DNA from: an uncultured Collinsella sp.
GTDB lineage: Bacteria; Actinomycetota; Coriobacteriia; Coriobacteriales; Coriobacteriaceae
Assembly: GCA_934675795.1 (NCBI GenBank)
Contig: CAKURW010000001.1
Span: forward strand, 52,348-116,347
Length of the DNA stretch: 64,000 nt
Reading direction: 5' to 3'
This document shows positions 56,953 through 64,000 of this stretch, piece after piece. How positions within the stretch are numbered: position 1 is the stretch's first letter; the number at the start of each line of letters is the position of its first letter. The translations under genes were made by a program, and so were the position numbers. Below the pieces are notes generated by a model that saw only the letters and a program-made list of their open reading frames with translations, was not told the origin of the DNA and did not search any database.

Positions 56953-57029
56953 TGGTCGCGGGGGCAGGATTTGAACCTACGACCTCCGGGTTATGAGCCC
57001 GGCGAGCTACCAGACTGCTCCACCCCGCA
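56953..57029 (-). tRNA. tRNA-Met (CAT), initiator type
   Basis: The 77-nt cloverleaf on the minus strand has anticodon CAT in GGGCTCATAACCC. The three G:C pairs of the anticodon stem mark an initiator tRNA. The acceptor stem ends in a U1:G72 pair instead of a Watson-Crick pair, also fitting an initiator; A73 and CCA are encoded (56953-56955). The sequence is close to E. coli tRNA-fMet. A promoter TTGCCG-17 bp-TAATAT lies just upstream. Confidence 0.95.
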
Positions 57030-57060
57030 ATGTCTGGGCGCCTCATGTGCGCAAGAAAGA

Positions 57061-57089
57061 ATATTACGCGGGAGTTCGGTAAACGGCAA
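57061..57089 (-). promoter_or_regulatory. Promoter of the tRNA-fMet gene
   Basis: On the minus strand TTGCCG (57084-57089), 17 bp, TAATAT (57061-57066). The start would be near 57054, leaving a 5' leader of about 25 nt for RNase P. Confidence 0.65.
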
Positions 57090-57225
57090 GGAAAATCTCG
57101 TAGAGCATAATTCCTTCATATTTAAACCCCTCAGCCCCTATCACCGTAAACGAATCGCAGCCGAGCGCCGTCGACGGCACGTATACAATGGTGCGCGTCC
57201 TTTTATGCCGACACCGGGAGTAGAC

Positions 57226-57999
57226 ATGCTGCTCGCTATCGATATGGGAAACACGCAGACGGCCATGGGCCTGTTTGACGGAGACGAGCTGGTGCAGTCG
57301 TGGCGCATGCCCACCGACCGCTCCTATACCGCCGACGAGATCCATGTGCGCCTGATGGGTTTCTTTAAGATGTACGGCCTTTCGCTCGATGCGGTCGACG
57401 CGATCGCCTTTGCGGGCGTGGTGCCGCAGCTCTCGCGCGAGTGGCACGCCGTGGCCGACCGCATTGCCGCGGACGCCATCGTCATCGGGCCGCAGACGGC
57501 CGCGGTGACCAAGCTGCGCGCGGCGCGCCCCCAGGCCGTAGGTGCCGATCGCGTCGCCAACGCCGTTGCGGCCGAGACTTTCTACGGCGCGCCGGCAATC
57601 GTGGTGGACTTTGGCACCGCGACCAATATCGACGTCATCGATGAGGACGGTTATTACATTGGCGGAGCGATCGCGCCGGGCATCCGCATCTCCATGGACG
57701 CGCTTGCCGCCCGTGCCGCCAAGCTCGCCAGCGTGCCGCTCGAGGCGCCCGAGCACGCCATCGGCCGCGATACCGAGGAGTGCATCAAGGTCGGCGCCGT
57801 AACGGGCGCCGCCGCCATGGCTGAGGGCCTGGTCGCGCGCATGAAGCGCGAGCTGGGCCGCGAGGATGCCACCGTTATCGCCACGGGCGGTCTCGCCAGC
57901 ATCGTCGCCGATTCGACCGATGCCTTCGACGTGGTCGACGGACAGCTCACCATCAAGGGTATCTGCGAAATCTACCGCCGCATGCAGGAGCTGGGATAG
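57226..57999 (+). CDS. coaX: Type III pantothenate kinase
   Basis: The 257-residue cytoplasmic enzyme phosphorylates pantothenate, the first step to coenzyme A. It has the N-terminal phosphate motif DMGNTQTAMGLF, GADRVANAVAA and DFGTATNIDVID, and ends with the second phosphate/ATP region GAVTGAAAMAEGLV and ATGGLA. These are the hallmarks of the actin-like CoaX fold. The ATG at 57226 has GGGAG 6 nt upstream; a further ATG at 57205 is less likely. A TATACAAT -10-like sequence lies at 57182-57189. Confidence 0.93.
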   Translation: MLLAIDMGNTQTAMGLFDGDELVQSWRMPTDRSYTADEIHVRLMGFFKMYGLSLDAVDAIAFAGVVPQLSREWHAVADRIAADAIVIGPQTAAVTKLRAARPQAVGADRVANAVAAETFYGAPAIVVDFGTATNIDVIDEDGYYIGGAIAPGIRISMDALAARAAKLASVPLEAPEHAIGRDTEECIKVGAVTGAAAMAEGLVARMKRELGREDATVIATGGLASIVADSTDAFDVVDGQLTIKGICEIYRRMQELG

Positions 58000-58053
58000 G
58001 ACAGGGGCTTAAGTCGAGCACGAGCGCGAGCGGCGAACTAGGCAACGCATCGG

Positions 58054-58098
58054 CCCTATTCCTCAAAATCGAAAGATTTTCAGTTTTGAGGAATAGGG
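58054..58098. repeat. CCCTATTCCTCAAAA hairpin, copy 1
   Basis: Perfect 15-bp arms CCCTATTCCTCAAAA (58054-58068) and TTTTGAGGAATAGGG (58084-58098). It lies between coaX and the ATPase stop and could be a shared bidirectional terminator. Two more copies lie beyond the ATPase gene start. Confidence 0.85.
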
Positions 58099-58105
58099 CT
58101 TTCTG

Positions 58106-59302
58106 CTAGGCCTCGTCGCACAGCCACCTCGCCAGGTCCACGATCTGCACCCCATTGCGGTCCGTGGCCTCGTGATGCGTGCGGGCGAGAATCATCTTGG
58201 GGTACGCGTCGCCAATGCTCAGCAGTGGTGAAATCTCGCGTTCAAATGTCTTATCCGAGCTGATGTCGTCGCTCACCTGAATGTAGAGCTTCTCGCTTCG
58301 CTTGATTGCTACAAAGTCTATTTCCTTTTTATAGAGCACGCCGACGTATACCTCGTATCCGCGGCGCAGCAGCTCGATTGCCACCATGTTCTCGTATACG
58401 CGTCCCCAATCCATATCACGTGTACCGAGCAGCGCGTATTTGAACGCGTGGTCTGCCAGGTAATACTTCTCGCCGCTCTTAAGGTATTTTTTGCCGCGGA
58501 TGTCGTACCGACGAACTTTATAGAAGGCAAACGCATCGCACAGGCACCCCATGTACGTGCCGACCGTCTTGTTCGTTATCTTTAGCCCATCCGCGTTCAA
58601 AATATCCGTAATGTTACGTGCCGACGTTATGTTGGATACGTTGTCCATCATGTAATCGGCAATGCGCAGCAGCGCCGATTCGTTTCTCACGTTATGCCGC
58701 TGCACGATATCTCTCACGATGAGCGTTTTGAAGACATTGGAGAGATATTGATAACGCTGCTCCTGCAGTGGATAAGGGTAGGAGCCGGACATACCGCCGG
58801 TTCTCGCGTACTCATCGAAGTCGCGGTCGACCTCGCCCTCGTCGCCATAGAGTCGATACTCCTCAAACGAGAATGGGAAAACCTCGATCTCAAACGTACG
58901 CCCCGTAAAGAGCGTCGACAGATCGCTCGACAGCAAAAAGGCATTCGATCCGGTAATGAATATGTCGTACTGCTCGGATGCATGGAGGCTGTTGATCGCA
59001 CGCTCAAAACCGTCGCACATCTGAACTTCATCGATAAGCAGAAAGTTTTGTTTGCCGGACACTCGATGCTCTTTTACATAGGCGAGCAGCGCGTGATACT
59101 CGAGCAGATTCTCGAACTCATCGAGGTTGTAGTTGATATGGATGACATTCGAATTGGACAGATTTGCCTCCACGTAATCGCGGAGGGCCTCGAGCAATTT
59201 TGATTTACCGCTACGACGGATGCCCGTGATGACCTTGATGTCCGGCACGCCAATAAGGCTCGTCAACGTGTCCATATATGACGTTCTATTGATGAGTTTC
59301 AT
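58106..59302 (-). CDS. AAA-family ATPase with DUF4143 domain
   Basis: The 398-residue protein has an AAA_14 ATPase domain (about 20-150) with Walker A GIRRSGKSKLL, Walker B FLLIDEVQMC and sensor ITGSNAFLLS. A winged-helix part and a C-terminal DUF4143 domain (about 215-370) follow, ending in a PD-(D/E)XK-like pattern (YVGVLYKKEIDFVAIKR, with Glu-x-Asp). Such proteins are common in gut anaerobes, often in many copies, and have no settled function; nuclease or toxin-antitoxin-like roles have been proposed. The gene is enclosed by three copies of one hairpin (58054, 59329, 59414), which sets it apart as a possible mobile cassette. Confidence 0.88.
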   Translation of the reverse strand: MKLINRTSYMDTLTSLIGVPDIKVITGIRRSGKSKLLEALRDYVEANLSNSNVIHINYNLDEFENLLEYHALLAYVKEHRVSGKQNFLLIDEVQMCDGFERAINSLHASEQYDIFITGSNAFLLSSDLSTLFTGRTFEIEVFPFSFEEYRLYGDEGEVDRDFDEYARTGGMSGSYPYPLQEQRYQYLSNVFKTLIVRDIVQRHNVRNESALLRIADYMMDNVSNITSARNITDILNADGLKITNKTVGTYMGCLCDAFAFYKVRRYDIRGKKYLKSGEKYYLADHAFKYALLGTRDMDWGRVYENMVAIELLRRGYEVYVGVLYKKEIDFVAIKRSEKLYIQVSDDISSDKTFEREISPLLSIGDAYPKMILARTHHEATDRNGVQIVDLARWLCDEA

Positions 59303-59328
59303 TGGGGCCTCCTCGCGGTCTTTTATCG

Positions 59329-59456
59329 CTATTCCTCAAAATTGAAAAATTTTCAGTTTTGAGGAATAGGCTCTATAGCGAATATACCTCGCGAAAGACC
59401 GAGCTGCCTTAATCCTATTCCTCAAAAACGAAAATTTTTCAGTTTTGAGGAATAGG
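59329..59456. repeat. CCTATTCCTCAAAA hairpins, copies 2 and 3
   Basis: Copy 2 has 13-bp arms (59329-59341 and 59357-59369). Copy 3 has 14-bp arms (59414-59427 and 59443-59456). Both share TTTTCAGTTTTGAGGAATAG with copy 1 at 58054-58098, in the same orientation, and lie upstream of the ATPase gene. Confidence 0.85.
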
Positions 59457-59487
59457 GCGCTGGCAACCCATTCCCCAGATAGGCGAA

Positions 59488-59515
59488 ACCCTCCCCGGCA
59501 CAGGCCGAGGAGGGT
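59488..59515 (-). terminator. Terminator of the folP/biotin-ligase-like operon
   Basis: Arms ACCCTCC (59488-59494) and GGAGGGT (59509-59515) with an inner CGGC/GCCG stem, 40 bp after the last gene. Confidence 0.6.
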
Positions 59516-59554
59516 CTTGTTGTCATGTCTATCTTTGGGCGCGAACGCCCCGCG

Positions 59555-60256
59555 CTACAGCCCGCGAATTCGTACAGCCTCGGGCGGAAACTCCTGCTCG
59601 CCGGCATCGGTCTTGATGGTCGCGCGACCCCAGATGTCCAGGCCCGCGAACACGCCCACCGCGAGCGGCAGGCCGTTGGGCGACACCGCCGCAACTTGGC
59701 GACCGAGCAGCGGCACCATGTCGAAGTACTCGCCCAGCACGGGAGCCAGCGGACCGGCAGCGCCCTGCGGTGTGTTGGCAACAACCGCCCAGGCGTCCAC
59801 GCGGGTCAGCACGGCGGTGGCCAACGCCTCGACCAGCGCTTCGTCAGCCACATCCACGCCAAGCTCGCCCAGCGCCGCGCGCTCAATATCCACCGTCACG
59901 GCACCGAACATGCCTGCGGCACCGGCGCCACCGTTGACGGCGACGCGTGCAAACGGCGTCTCAAACGTAGGCGCGCCGCACACAATGTCGCTCGGCCATT
60001 GAATGCCCACCTTGCCGGCAAGGCCCAGTCCCGGTGCCGCAGCCGTTCCCACAAGCGCATCCATCATGCCCATCGCAGCCACAAACGGCAGGCCGTGGAA
60101 GGCATGCATGTTCACGTCGGGGCGAACGACCAGCGAAAATGTCAACGATGCATCGCCCGCGCTCCAAGCGCACCAGCCCGCGGATGCGCCTTCGCGACCA
60201 GCGTCGCGCGCGGTGTCGAGCTCGGCACCGACGGCTACAGCATTCATCTCGATCAT
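59555..60256 (-). CDS. Biotin-protein-ligase-like protein (BPL/LplA catalytic domain)
   Basis: The 233-residue protein resembles biotin-[acetyl-CoA carboxylase] ligase without the N-terminal HTH. Residues 30-170 match the catalytic fold (SLTFSLVVRPDVN, GLAGKVGIQWPSDIV in place of the usual KWPND). Residues about 180-233 form an SH3-like C-terminal domain (GVFAGLDIWGRATIKTDAGE). The usual biotin-binding GRGR loop is not clear and the KWPND motif is altered, so activity or substrate may differ. The gene starts at the base before the stop of the DHPS-HPPK gene and is coupled to it. The assignment is moderate. Confidence 0.6.
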   Translation of the reverse strand: MIEMNAVAVGAELDTARDAGREGASAGWCAWSAGDASLTFSLVVRPDVNMHAFHGLPFVAAMGMMDALVGTAAAPGLGLAGKVGIQWPSDIVCGAPTFETPFARVAVNGGAGAAGMFGAVTVDIERAALGELGVDVADEALVEALATAVLTRVDAWAVVANTPQGAAGPLAPVLGEYFDMVPLLGRQVAAVSPNGLPLAVGVFAGLDIWGRATIKTDAGEQEFPPEAVRIRGL

Positions 60257-61984
60257 CTACATACGCCCCAATTCGCCCACGATATGGCCCACGCGATCCT
60301 CGGGTTCCTTGACCTCGACGCCGTTGTAGCGGAAGAACCGCGCCGGGTCGTGCATCAGGTCCTCGAGCGGCACCAGCACAAAGTCGCGCTCGCCGATCAA
60401 CGGATGCGGCAGGCGCAGCTTTTTGCCACCGTGGGTCTCGCCATCCATCCACAGCAGGTCCAAATCGATGGTGCGTGGGCCATTGACCTTGGCCTTTTTG
60501 GAACGGTCGCGGCCCAGCTCGGCCTCGATCTCCATAAGCTCATCGAGCAGCACCAACGGCGCCAGCTCGGTCTTGATCTCGATGACGGCATTGGCGAAGG
60601 CGTCCTGGCGCGTCTCGTAGGCCGGTTCGCTCTCGTAGATGCGAGAGCAGTTGGACACGCAGGTGAGCGGGATCTCGGCAATCATGTCGCGCGCGGCGCG
60701 GATGTTATCGCAACGATGTCCCAGGTTGGAGCCCACGGCCACAAACGCGCGACGCGGCTGCGGCTTGGCAACAGCCCAGTAACCGTTCAGGAACTGTGCA
60801 AAGCCCGCGACGTCGTGCACGCGCACGATGTTGGCGCCGGCCTGGATGGCGCCCAGGCACACGCCAAACGTGGCGGCATCGCGCTCGGCGGCCTCGGTCA
60901 CGCCCGAGACAGCGCCCACAAAGCGCTTGCGCGACACGGCGCACATGAGTGGATAGCCCAGCGACGCCATCTTGGCGGTCTCGCGCTGGATGACGATGTC
61001 CTCGTTGGCTGTCTTGCCAAACCCCGGGCCTGGATCGATGCAGATGCGGTCGCGCGACACGCCAGCGTGGATGAGCGCGCGGGCCTGATCGGACAGAAAG
61101 CCCATGACGCGGCGCATGATGGGCGCCGAATCGGGCAGGGTAAAGCGGCGGAGCTGCGAGGTGGGAACGTAGGCCTCCTCGCGGCGGGCGCTGCGGCGCA
61201 TCATGGCGGCCAGGTGATCGCTGGGCTCCGGCGCGGGCTCAGGGGTTGCGGCAGACTCGGTGACAGGGGCGGCCTCTTCGGCGGCAGGCGCCTCCTGCTT
61301 CTGCTCGCCCGTAGGCTCGGGTGCGGACTCCGGATCGCCAAACGGCAGCGAGGGCTGCACCACGCCACCCGGCAGCTTGGCCTCCGTCTTGGGCTCGCCC
61401 AGCAGCTTGCCACGGCGACGGCGGGCAGGCTTCTCGGCCTCGCGCGCGGCCTCGGCAGCCGCCTCGCGCGCCTTCTCGGCAACAAACGCCGCGGCAGAGG
61501 TATCGAGCTGCACCGTCGCGTGCGTACGGGCGGGCGCAGCGACCTCGCCGGCGTGCATTACGATAACGCCGCAGGTGCTCGCCGCGACAAACTCGACCAT
61601 CTTGGGGTCGGTGAAGCCCGTCACGTCGTTGACGATCGAGGCGCCGCAGCGCACGGCCGCCTTGGCAACCGCCACATGGCGCGTGTCGATCGAGACGATG
61701 GCGCCCTCTTTGGCCAGCGCGCGCACCACGGGTAGCACGCGGCGAGCCTCCTCGTCGGGGTTGACCGGGGTAAAGCCGGGGCGCGTGGACTCACCGCCCA
61801 CGTCGATGATGTCGGCGCCGGCGTCGAGCATCGCCAGGCCGTACTCGATGGCGGCATCCGGGTCGAAGTGCTCCCCGCCGTCGCTAAACGAATCGGGCGT
61901 CACGTTGAGGACGCCCATGATGCGCGGACGGTCAAAGCTGAGCTCGTACTTTCCGCACCGCCATGTCTTGCTATCGTTCGCCAT
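60257..61984 (-). CDS. folP: Bifunctional dihydropteroate synthase / HPPK (FolP-FolK fusion)
   Basis: The 575-residue cytoplasmic enzyme covers two steps of folate synthesis. Residues 1-400 are dihydropteroate synthase (IMGVLNVTPDSFSDGG, GGESTRPG, DPGPGFGKT, SRKRFVG). Residues about 411-575 are HPPK (VAVGSNLGHRCDNIRAA, RTIDLDLLWMDG). HPPK acts before DHPS in the pathway. The DHPS barrel is interrupted at about 148-288 by a low-complexity Ala/Glu/Pro/Lys-rich insert of some 120 residues, not usual in FolP. ATG 61984 (MANDSKTW) is chosen; AGGAGG lies 6 nt upstream. Biotin-ligase-like gene follows, sirtuin gene precedes. Confidence 0.93.
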   Translation of the reverse strand: MANDSKTWRCGKYELSFDRPRIMGVLNVTPDSFSDGGEHFDPDAAIEYGLAMLDAGADIIDVGGESTRPGFTPVNPDEEARRVLPVVRALAKEGAIVSIDTRHVAVAKAAVRCGASIVNDVTGFTDPKMVEFVAASTCGVIVMHAGEVAAPARTHATVQLDTSAAAFVAEKAREAAAEAAREAEKPARRRRGKLLGEPKTEAKLPGGVVQPSLPFGDPESAPEPTGEQKQEAPAAEEAAPVTESAATPEPAPEPSDHLAAMMRRSARREEAYVPTSQLRRFTLPDSAPIMRRVMGFLSDQARALIHAGVSRDRICIDPGPGFGKTANEDIVIQRETAKMASLGYPLMCAVSRKRFVGAVSGVTEAAERDAATFGVCLGAIQAGANIVRVHDVAGFAQFLNGYWAVAKPQPRRAFVAVGSNLGHRCDNIRAARDMIAEIPLTCVSNCSRIYESEPAYETRQDAFANAVIEIKTELAPLVLLDELMEIEAELGRDRSKKAKVNGPRTIDLDLLWMDGETHGGKKLRLPHPLIGERDFVLVPLEDLMHDPARFFRYNGVEVKEPEDRVGHIVGELGRM

Positions 61985-62078
61985 GAACATCCTCCTAAAA
62001 TGCCCGCGCCGCCGCGCCTGAGCGCTAACGGCGGGGTCGCTTTGCAATCAGTCTTTCTATTGTATCCGCGCGCGCCGG

Positions 62079-62831
62079 CTAGAACGCAAACGCGGCCGCG
62101 ATGTCGCAAGAAATCAGCAGGTCGGCATTTGCATCTTGATCGGTGGGGGCAAGATTGCAAATGGCCAGCGTATCGCCGGTAAAGTAACGCGTAAGGCCCG
62201 CCGCCGGATACACCACGAGCGAGGTCCCGCCCACAATGAGGGCATCGGCCGCGGCGATGGCGGTAACGGCGCCAGTCAGCACGTGCTCGTCGAGCGGCTC
62301 CTCGTAGAGCACCACATCGGGCTTGATGCGCCCACCGCACGCAGGACACACGGGCACGCCCGCGGCGTCCTCGTGCTCGCGCGAGCAAATCCACTCGGCG
62401 CTATAGACCGCGCCGCACGACTGGCAAATGTTGCGGTGGACCGAACCGTGTAGCTCAAATACGTGCTTCGAGCCGGCCATCTGATGCAAGCCGTCGATAT
62501 TTTGCGTTACCACAGCGCTGAGCTTGCCGGCGCGCTCCAGCTCGGCCAGCTTAGTGTGGCAGCGATTGGGCTTGGCGCCAAGCGCGATCATCTTGGTGCG
62601 GTAGAAGTCGAAGAACTCGGCCGGATGTGCCTCGTAAAAGCTATGCGAGAGCATAGTCTCGGGCGGGTAGGCAAACTGCTGGTGATACAGGCCGTCCACG
62701 CTGCGGAAATCGGGGATGCCGCTCGCCGTGGAAACACCGGCGCCGCCAAAGAACACCACACGCTTGTGGGTACTGAACAGCTCCGCCAGTGCGGCGGAGG
62801 CCTGCTTGGGGTCCGTTATCGCCTGCGTCAT
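62079..62831 (-). CDS. NAD-dependent protein deacylase, sirtuin (Sir2)
   Basis: The 250-residue cytoplasmic enzyme removes acyl groups from lysines with NAD. It has GGAGVSTASGIPDFRS, TQNIDGLHQMAGS and the catalytic His in ELHGSVHRN. The zinc site has four Cys, CQSCG and CPACGG. The usual acidic FDE motif is altered: KPDVVLYEEPL has YEE. Length fits class U or III bacterial sirtuins. ATG 62831 has GGAGGACTC upstream; the longer frame is not conserved. It lies upstream of folP on the same strand, with a 94-bp gap. Confidence 0.93.
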   Translation of the reverse strand: MTQAITDPKQASAALAELFSTHKRVVFFGGAGVSTASGIPDFRSVDGLYHQQFAYPPETMLSHSFYEAHPAEFFDFYRTKMIALGAKPNRCHTKLAELERAGKLSAVVTQNIDGLHQMAGSKHVFELHGSVHRNICQSCGAVYSAEWICSREHEDAAGVPVCPACGGRIKPDVVLYEEPLDEHVLTGAVTAIAAADALIVGGTSLVVYPAAGLTRYFTGDTLAICNLAPTDQDANADLLISCDIAAAFAF

Positions 62832-62966
62832 ATGAGTCCTCCGTCCTTGTTGGTCGGGCAGCATCGGGCGACATCCCGGCATACGGCCTTTGAGTCAGCA
62901 TACGCGGAGCCCACCCCGCCCCTATTGCGCTAATCTTAAGCCTGCCAACCCCGTCGAAAGGACACC

Positions 62967-63785
62967 ATGCCTCAGACTTACACCTTTGCCTCGTGGAACG
63001 TCAACGGCCTGCGCGCCGTGCTCAAAAAGGACCCGAGCTTTATCCAGATCGCGCAAGAACTCGACGTCGATATCCTGGCGCTGCAGGAGACCAAGCTGCA
63101 GGAGGGCCAGGTCGATATCGACCTGCCCGGCTATCACCAAACATGGAGCTACGCCGAGCGCAAAGGCTATTCGGGAACCGCAGTCTTTAGCCGCCAGGAA
63201 CCGATACGCGTGCTGCACGCCGACGCGCTGCTGCCCTACGCCGGCGAGGGCAAGGCTGCTGAGCTCGTTGCCCAAGCCGCAACCGAGGGCCGCGTCTGCG
63301 CGTTGGAATTCGCCAAGTTTTGGTTTGTCGATGTATACACGCCCAACGCCCAAAACGAGCTCGCGCGTATCGATGTGCGCATGGCATGGGACGATGCCTA
63401 CCGCCGCTTTTTGAGCGCGCTTGAGCACGAGACCGGTAAACCCGTGGTGACCTGCGGCGACTTTAACGTAGCGCACGAGGAAATCGACCTTAAGAACCCC
63501 AAGTCCAACCGCGGCAACGCGGGCTTTTCGGACGAGGAACGCGGCAAGTTTACCGAGCTGCTCAACGCCGGGCTTACCGATACCTGGCGTGCGGCAAATC
63601 CCGACGTCGAGGGCGTCTACAGCTGGTGGAGCTACCGCTTTAATGCGCGTAAGAACAACGCCGGCTGGCGCATCGACTACTTCCTAGTGAGCAACGCAAT
63701 TGCCGCCAACGTACGCGACACCGGCATCCGCGGCGACATCTTTGGCAGCGACCACTGCCCCGTCACCCTCACGCTGGAGCTCTAG
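62967..63785 (+). CDS. xth: Exodeoxyribonuclease III (XthA/ExoA type)
   Basis: The 272-residue enzyme is an apurinic/apyrimidinic endonuclease and 3'-5' exonuclease for base excision repair. Motifs: SWNVNGLRAV, LQETKLQEGQVD (metal-binding Glu), WFVDVYTPNAQ, CGDFNVAHEEID, WRIDYFLVS and the C-terminal GSDHCPVTL with the catalytic Asp-His. Ribosome binding site GAAAGGACACC precedes the ATG. It is monocistronic and divergent from the sirtuin gene. Confidence 0.96.
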   Translation: MPQTYTFASWNVNGLRAVLKKDPSFIQIAQELDVDILALQETKLQEGQVDIDLPGYHQTWSYAERKGYSGTAVFSRQEPIRVLHADALLPYAGEGKAAELVAQAATEGRVCALEFAKFWFVDVYTPNAQNELARIDVRMAWDDAYRRFLSALEHETGKPVVTCGDFNVAHEEIDLKNPKSNRGNAGFSDEERGKFTELLNAGLTDTWRAANPDVEGVYSWWSYRFNARKNNAGWRIDYFLVSNAIAANVRDTGIRGDIFGSDHCPVTLTLEL

Positions 63786-63853
63786 TCCCGATCGGTCCCT
63801 TGGAGGCGGGGGAAGGGATCATCTTCACCTCGCGAGGGCATCAACGCGGCCCG

Positions 63854-63928
63854 CTTGCCACGAAACTGGCCCATCCACTACGTTTAAGCCACTACCCTCA
63901 ACCACAGCGAACAACGCAAAAAGAAAAC
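63854..63928. repeat. Half of a 160-bp hairpin element (type of 47231-47390)
   Basis: GCCACGAAACTGGCCCATCC and the following 50 bases match one arm of unit 2 at 47231-47390, up to its centre (AAAAAGAAAAC). The second arm is missing; unrelated sequence begins at about 63929. Confidence 0.75.
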
Positions 63929-63946
63929 CGACGCTCCTATAAGTTG

Positions 63947-64000
63947 TCAAGAGGCAGTTTGCGGGAGCGCTCTCTCCAATTCGCACAGGAGCTCGTAATA
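63947..64000 (-). CDS. C-terminal end of an unidentified gene, probably transposase (continues outside window)
   Basis: On the minus strand the frame from base 64000 reads 17 residues (YYELLCELERALPQTAS) to a TGA at 63947-63949. Directly downstream, CTTGACAACTTATAGGAGCG ends at the break in the hairpin element at about 63929. This suggests the right edge of an insertion sequence whose transposase ends here. The evidence is short and the family cannot be told. Confidence 0.4.
   Translation of the reverse strand, partial: YYELLCELERALPQTAS

Overview
The window looks like chromosome from a high-G+C Coriobacteriia (Actinomycetota), most probably Collinsella. This is an inference from several traits: about 60% or more G+C, two 6-phospho-beta-glucosidases with PTS and LicT control, an NDAGG-type NRAMP relative as described in Eggerthella, LuxR-type two-component systems, an Ech-like hydrogenase, and dense families of short palindromic intergenic repeats. 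Most genes lie on the minus strand. No rRNA, prophage or CRISPR array is present. One tRNA, a likely initiator tRNA-fMet, lies at 56953-57029.

Layout. 1-2777 (+): end of a membrane protein, an SPFH/zinc-ribbon protein and a lipoprotein. 2886-6882 (-): a three-gene signalling operon of polytopic sensor, histidine kinase and LuxR regulator. 7222-10275 (-): a GH1 6-phospho-beta-glucosidase, a DUF4867 protein and LuxS. 10445-16602 (-): a sugar catabolic cluster of FGGY kinase, split transketolase, fucose/arabinose-isomerase-like enzyme and LacI regulator. 16785-20860 (-): a beta-glucoside operon of LicT antiterminator, PTS IIBC and GH1, preceded by RAT/terminator leader RNA. 20958-22932 (-): nucleoside hydrolase and ribokinase. 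23119-25335 (+): an acyltransferase-3/SGNH protein. 25771-28886 (-): an NRAMP-related magnesium-type transporter and an MgtE-like regulatory membrane protein. 29215-35000 (-): an envelope group with a deacetylase-like protein lacking catalytic residues, PRC-barrel, YtxH-like, CorC-type and hemolysin III proteins. 35187-36152 (+): an alpha/beta hydrolase behind a promoter with paired operators. 36317-37522 (-): a DUF362 ferredoxin. 37887-41275 (-): a LolD/FtsX-type ABC pair bracketed by repeat arrays. 41628-46924: a three-gene ABC-2 exporter divergent from a NarL-type two-component system. 47712-53368 (-): a five-gene group 4 [NiFe]-hydrogenase with fused EchA-EchB-like subunits. 53549-57029 (-): an orphan transposase-type HTH gene, an old-yellow-enzyme/FAD reductase and the tRNA. 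57226-63785: CoaX, an AAA/DUF4143 ATPase, biotin-ligase-like, fused DHPS-HPPK, sirtuin and exonuclease III genes. The last 70 bases appear to be the edge of an insertion sequence.

The carbohydrate genes together import and cleave beta-glucosides, salvage nucleoside ribose and feed the pentose phosphate pathway. The hydrogenase could couple ferredoxin oxidation to H2 evolution and ion pumping.

The least explained material is non-coding. It includes 58-nt hairpins repeating every 81 bp (8851-8989 and 56565-56866), 160-bp hairpins repeating every 248 bp (46983-47640), GGGGAC-core REP-like palindromes at many loci, a 230-bp inverted-repeat element at 25459-25689, and three matching hairpins flanking the AAA ATPase gene.
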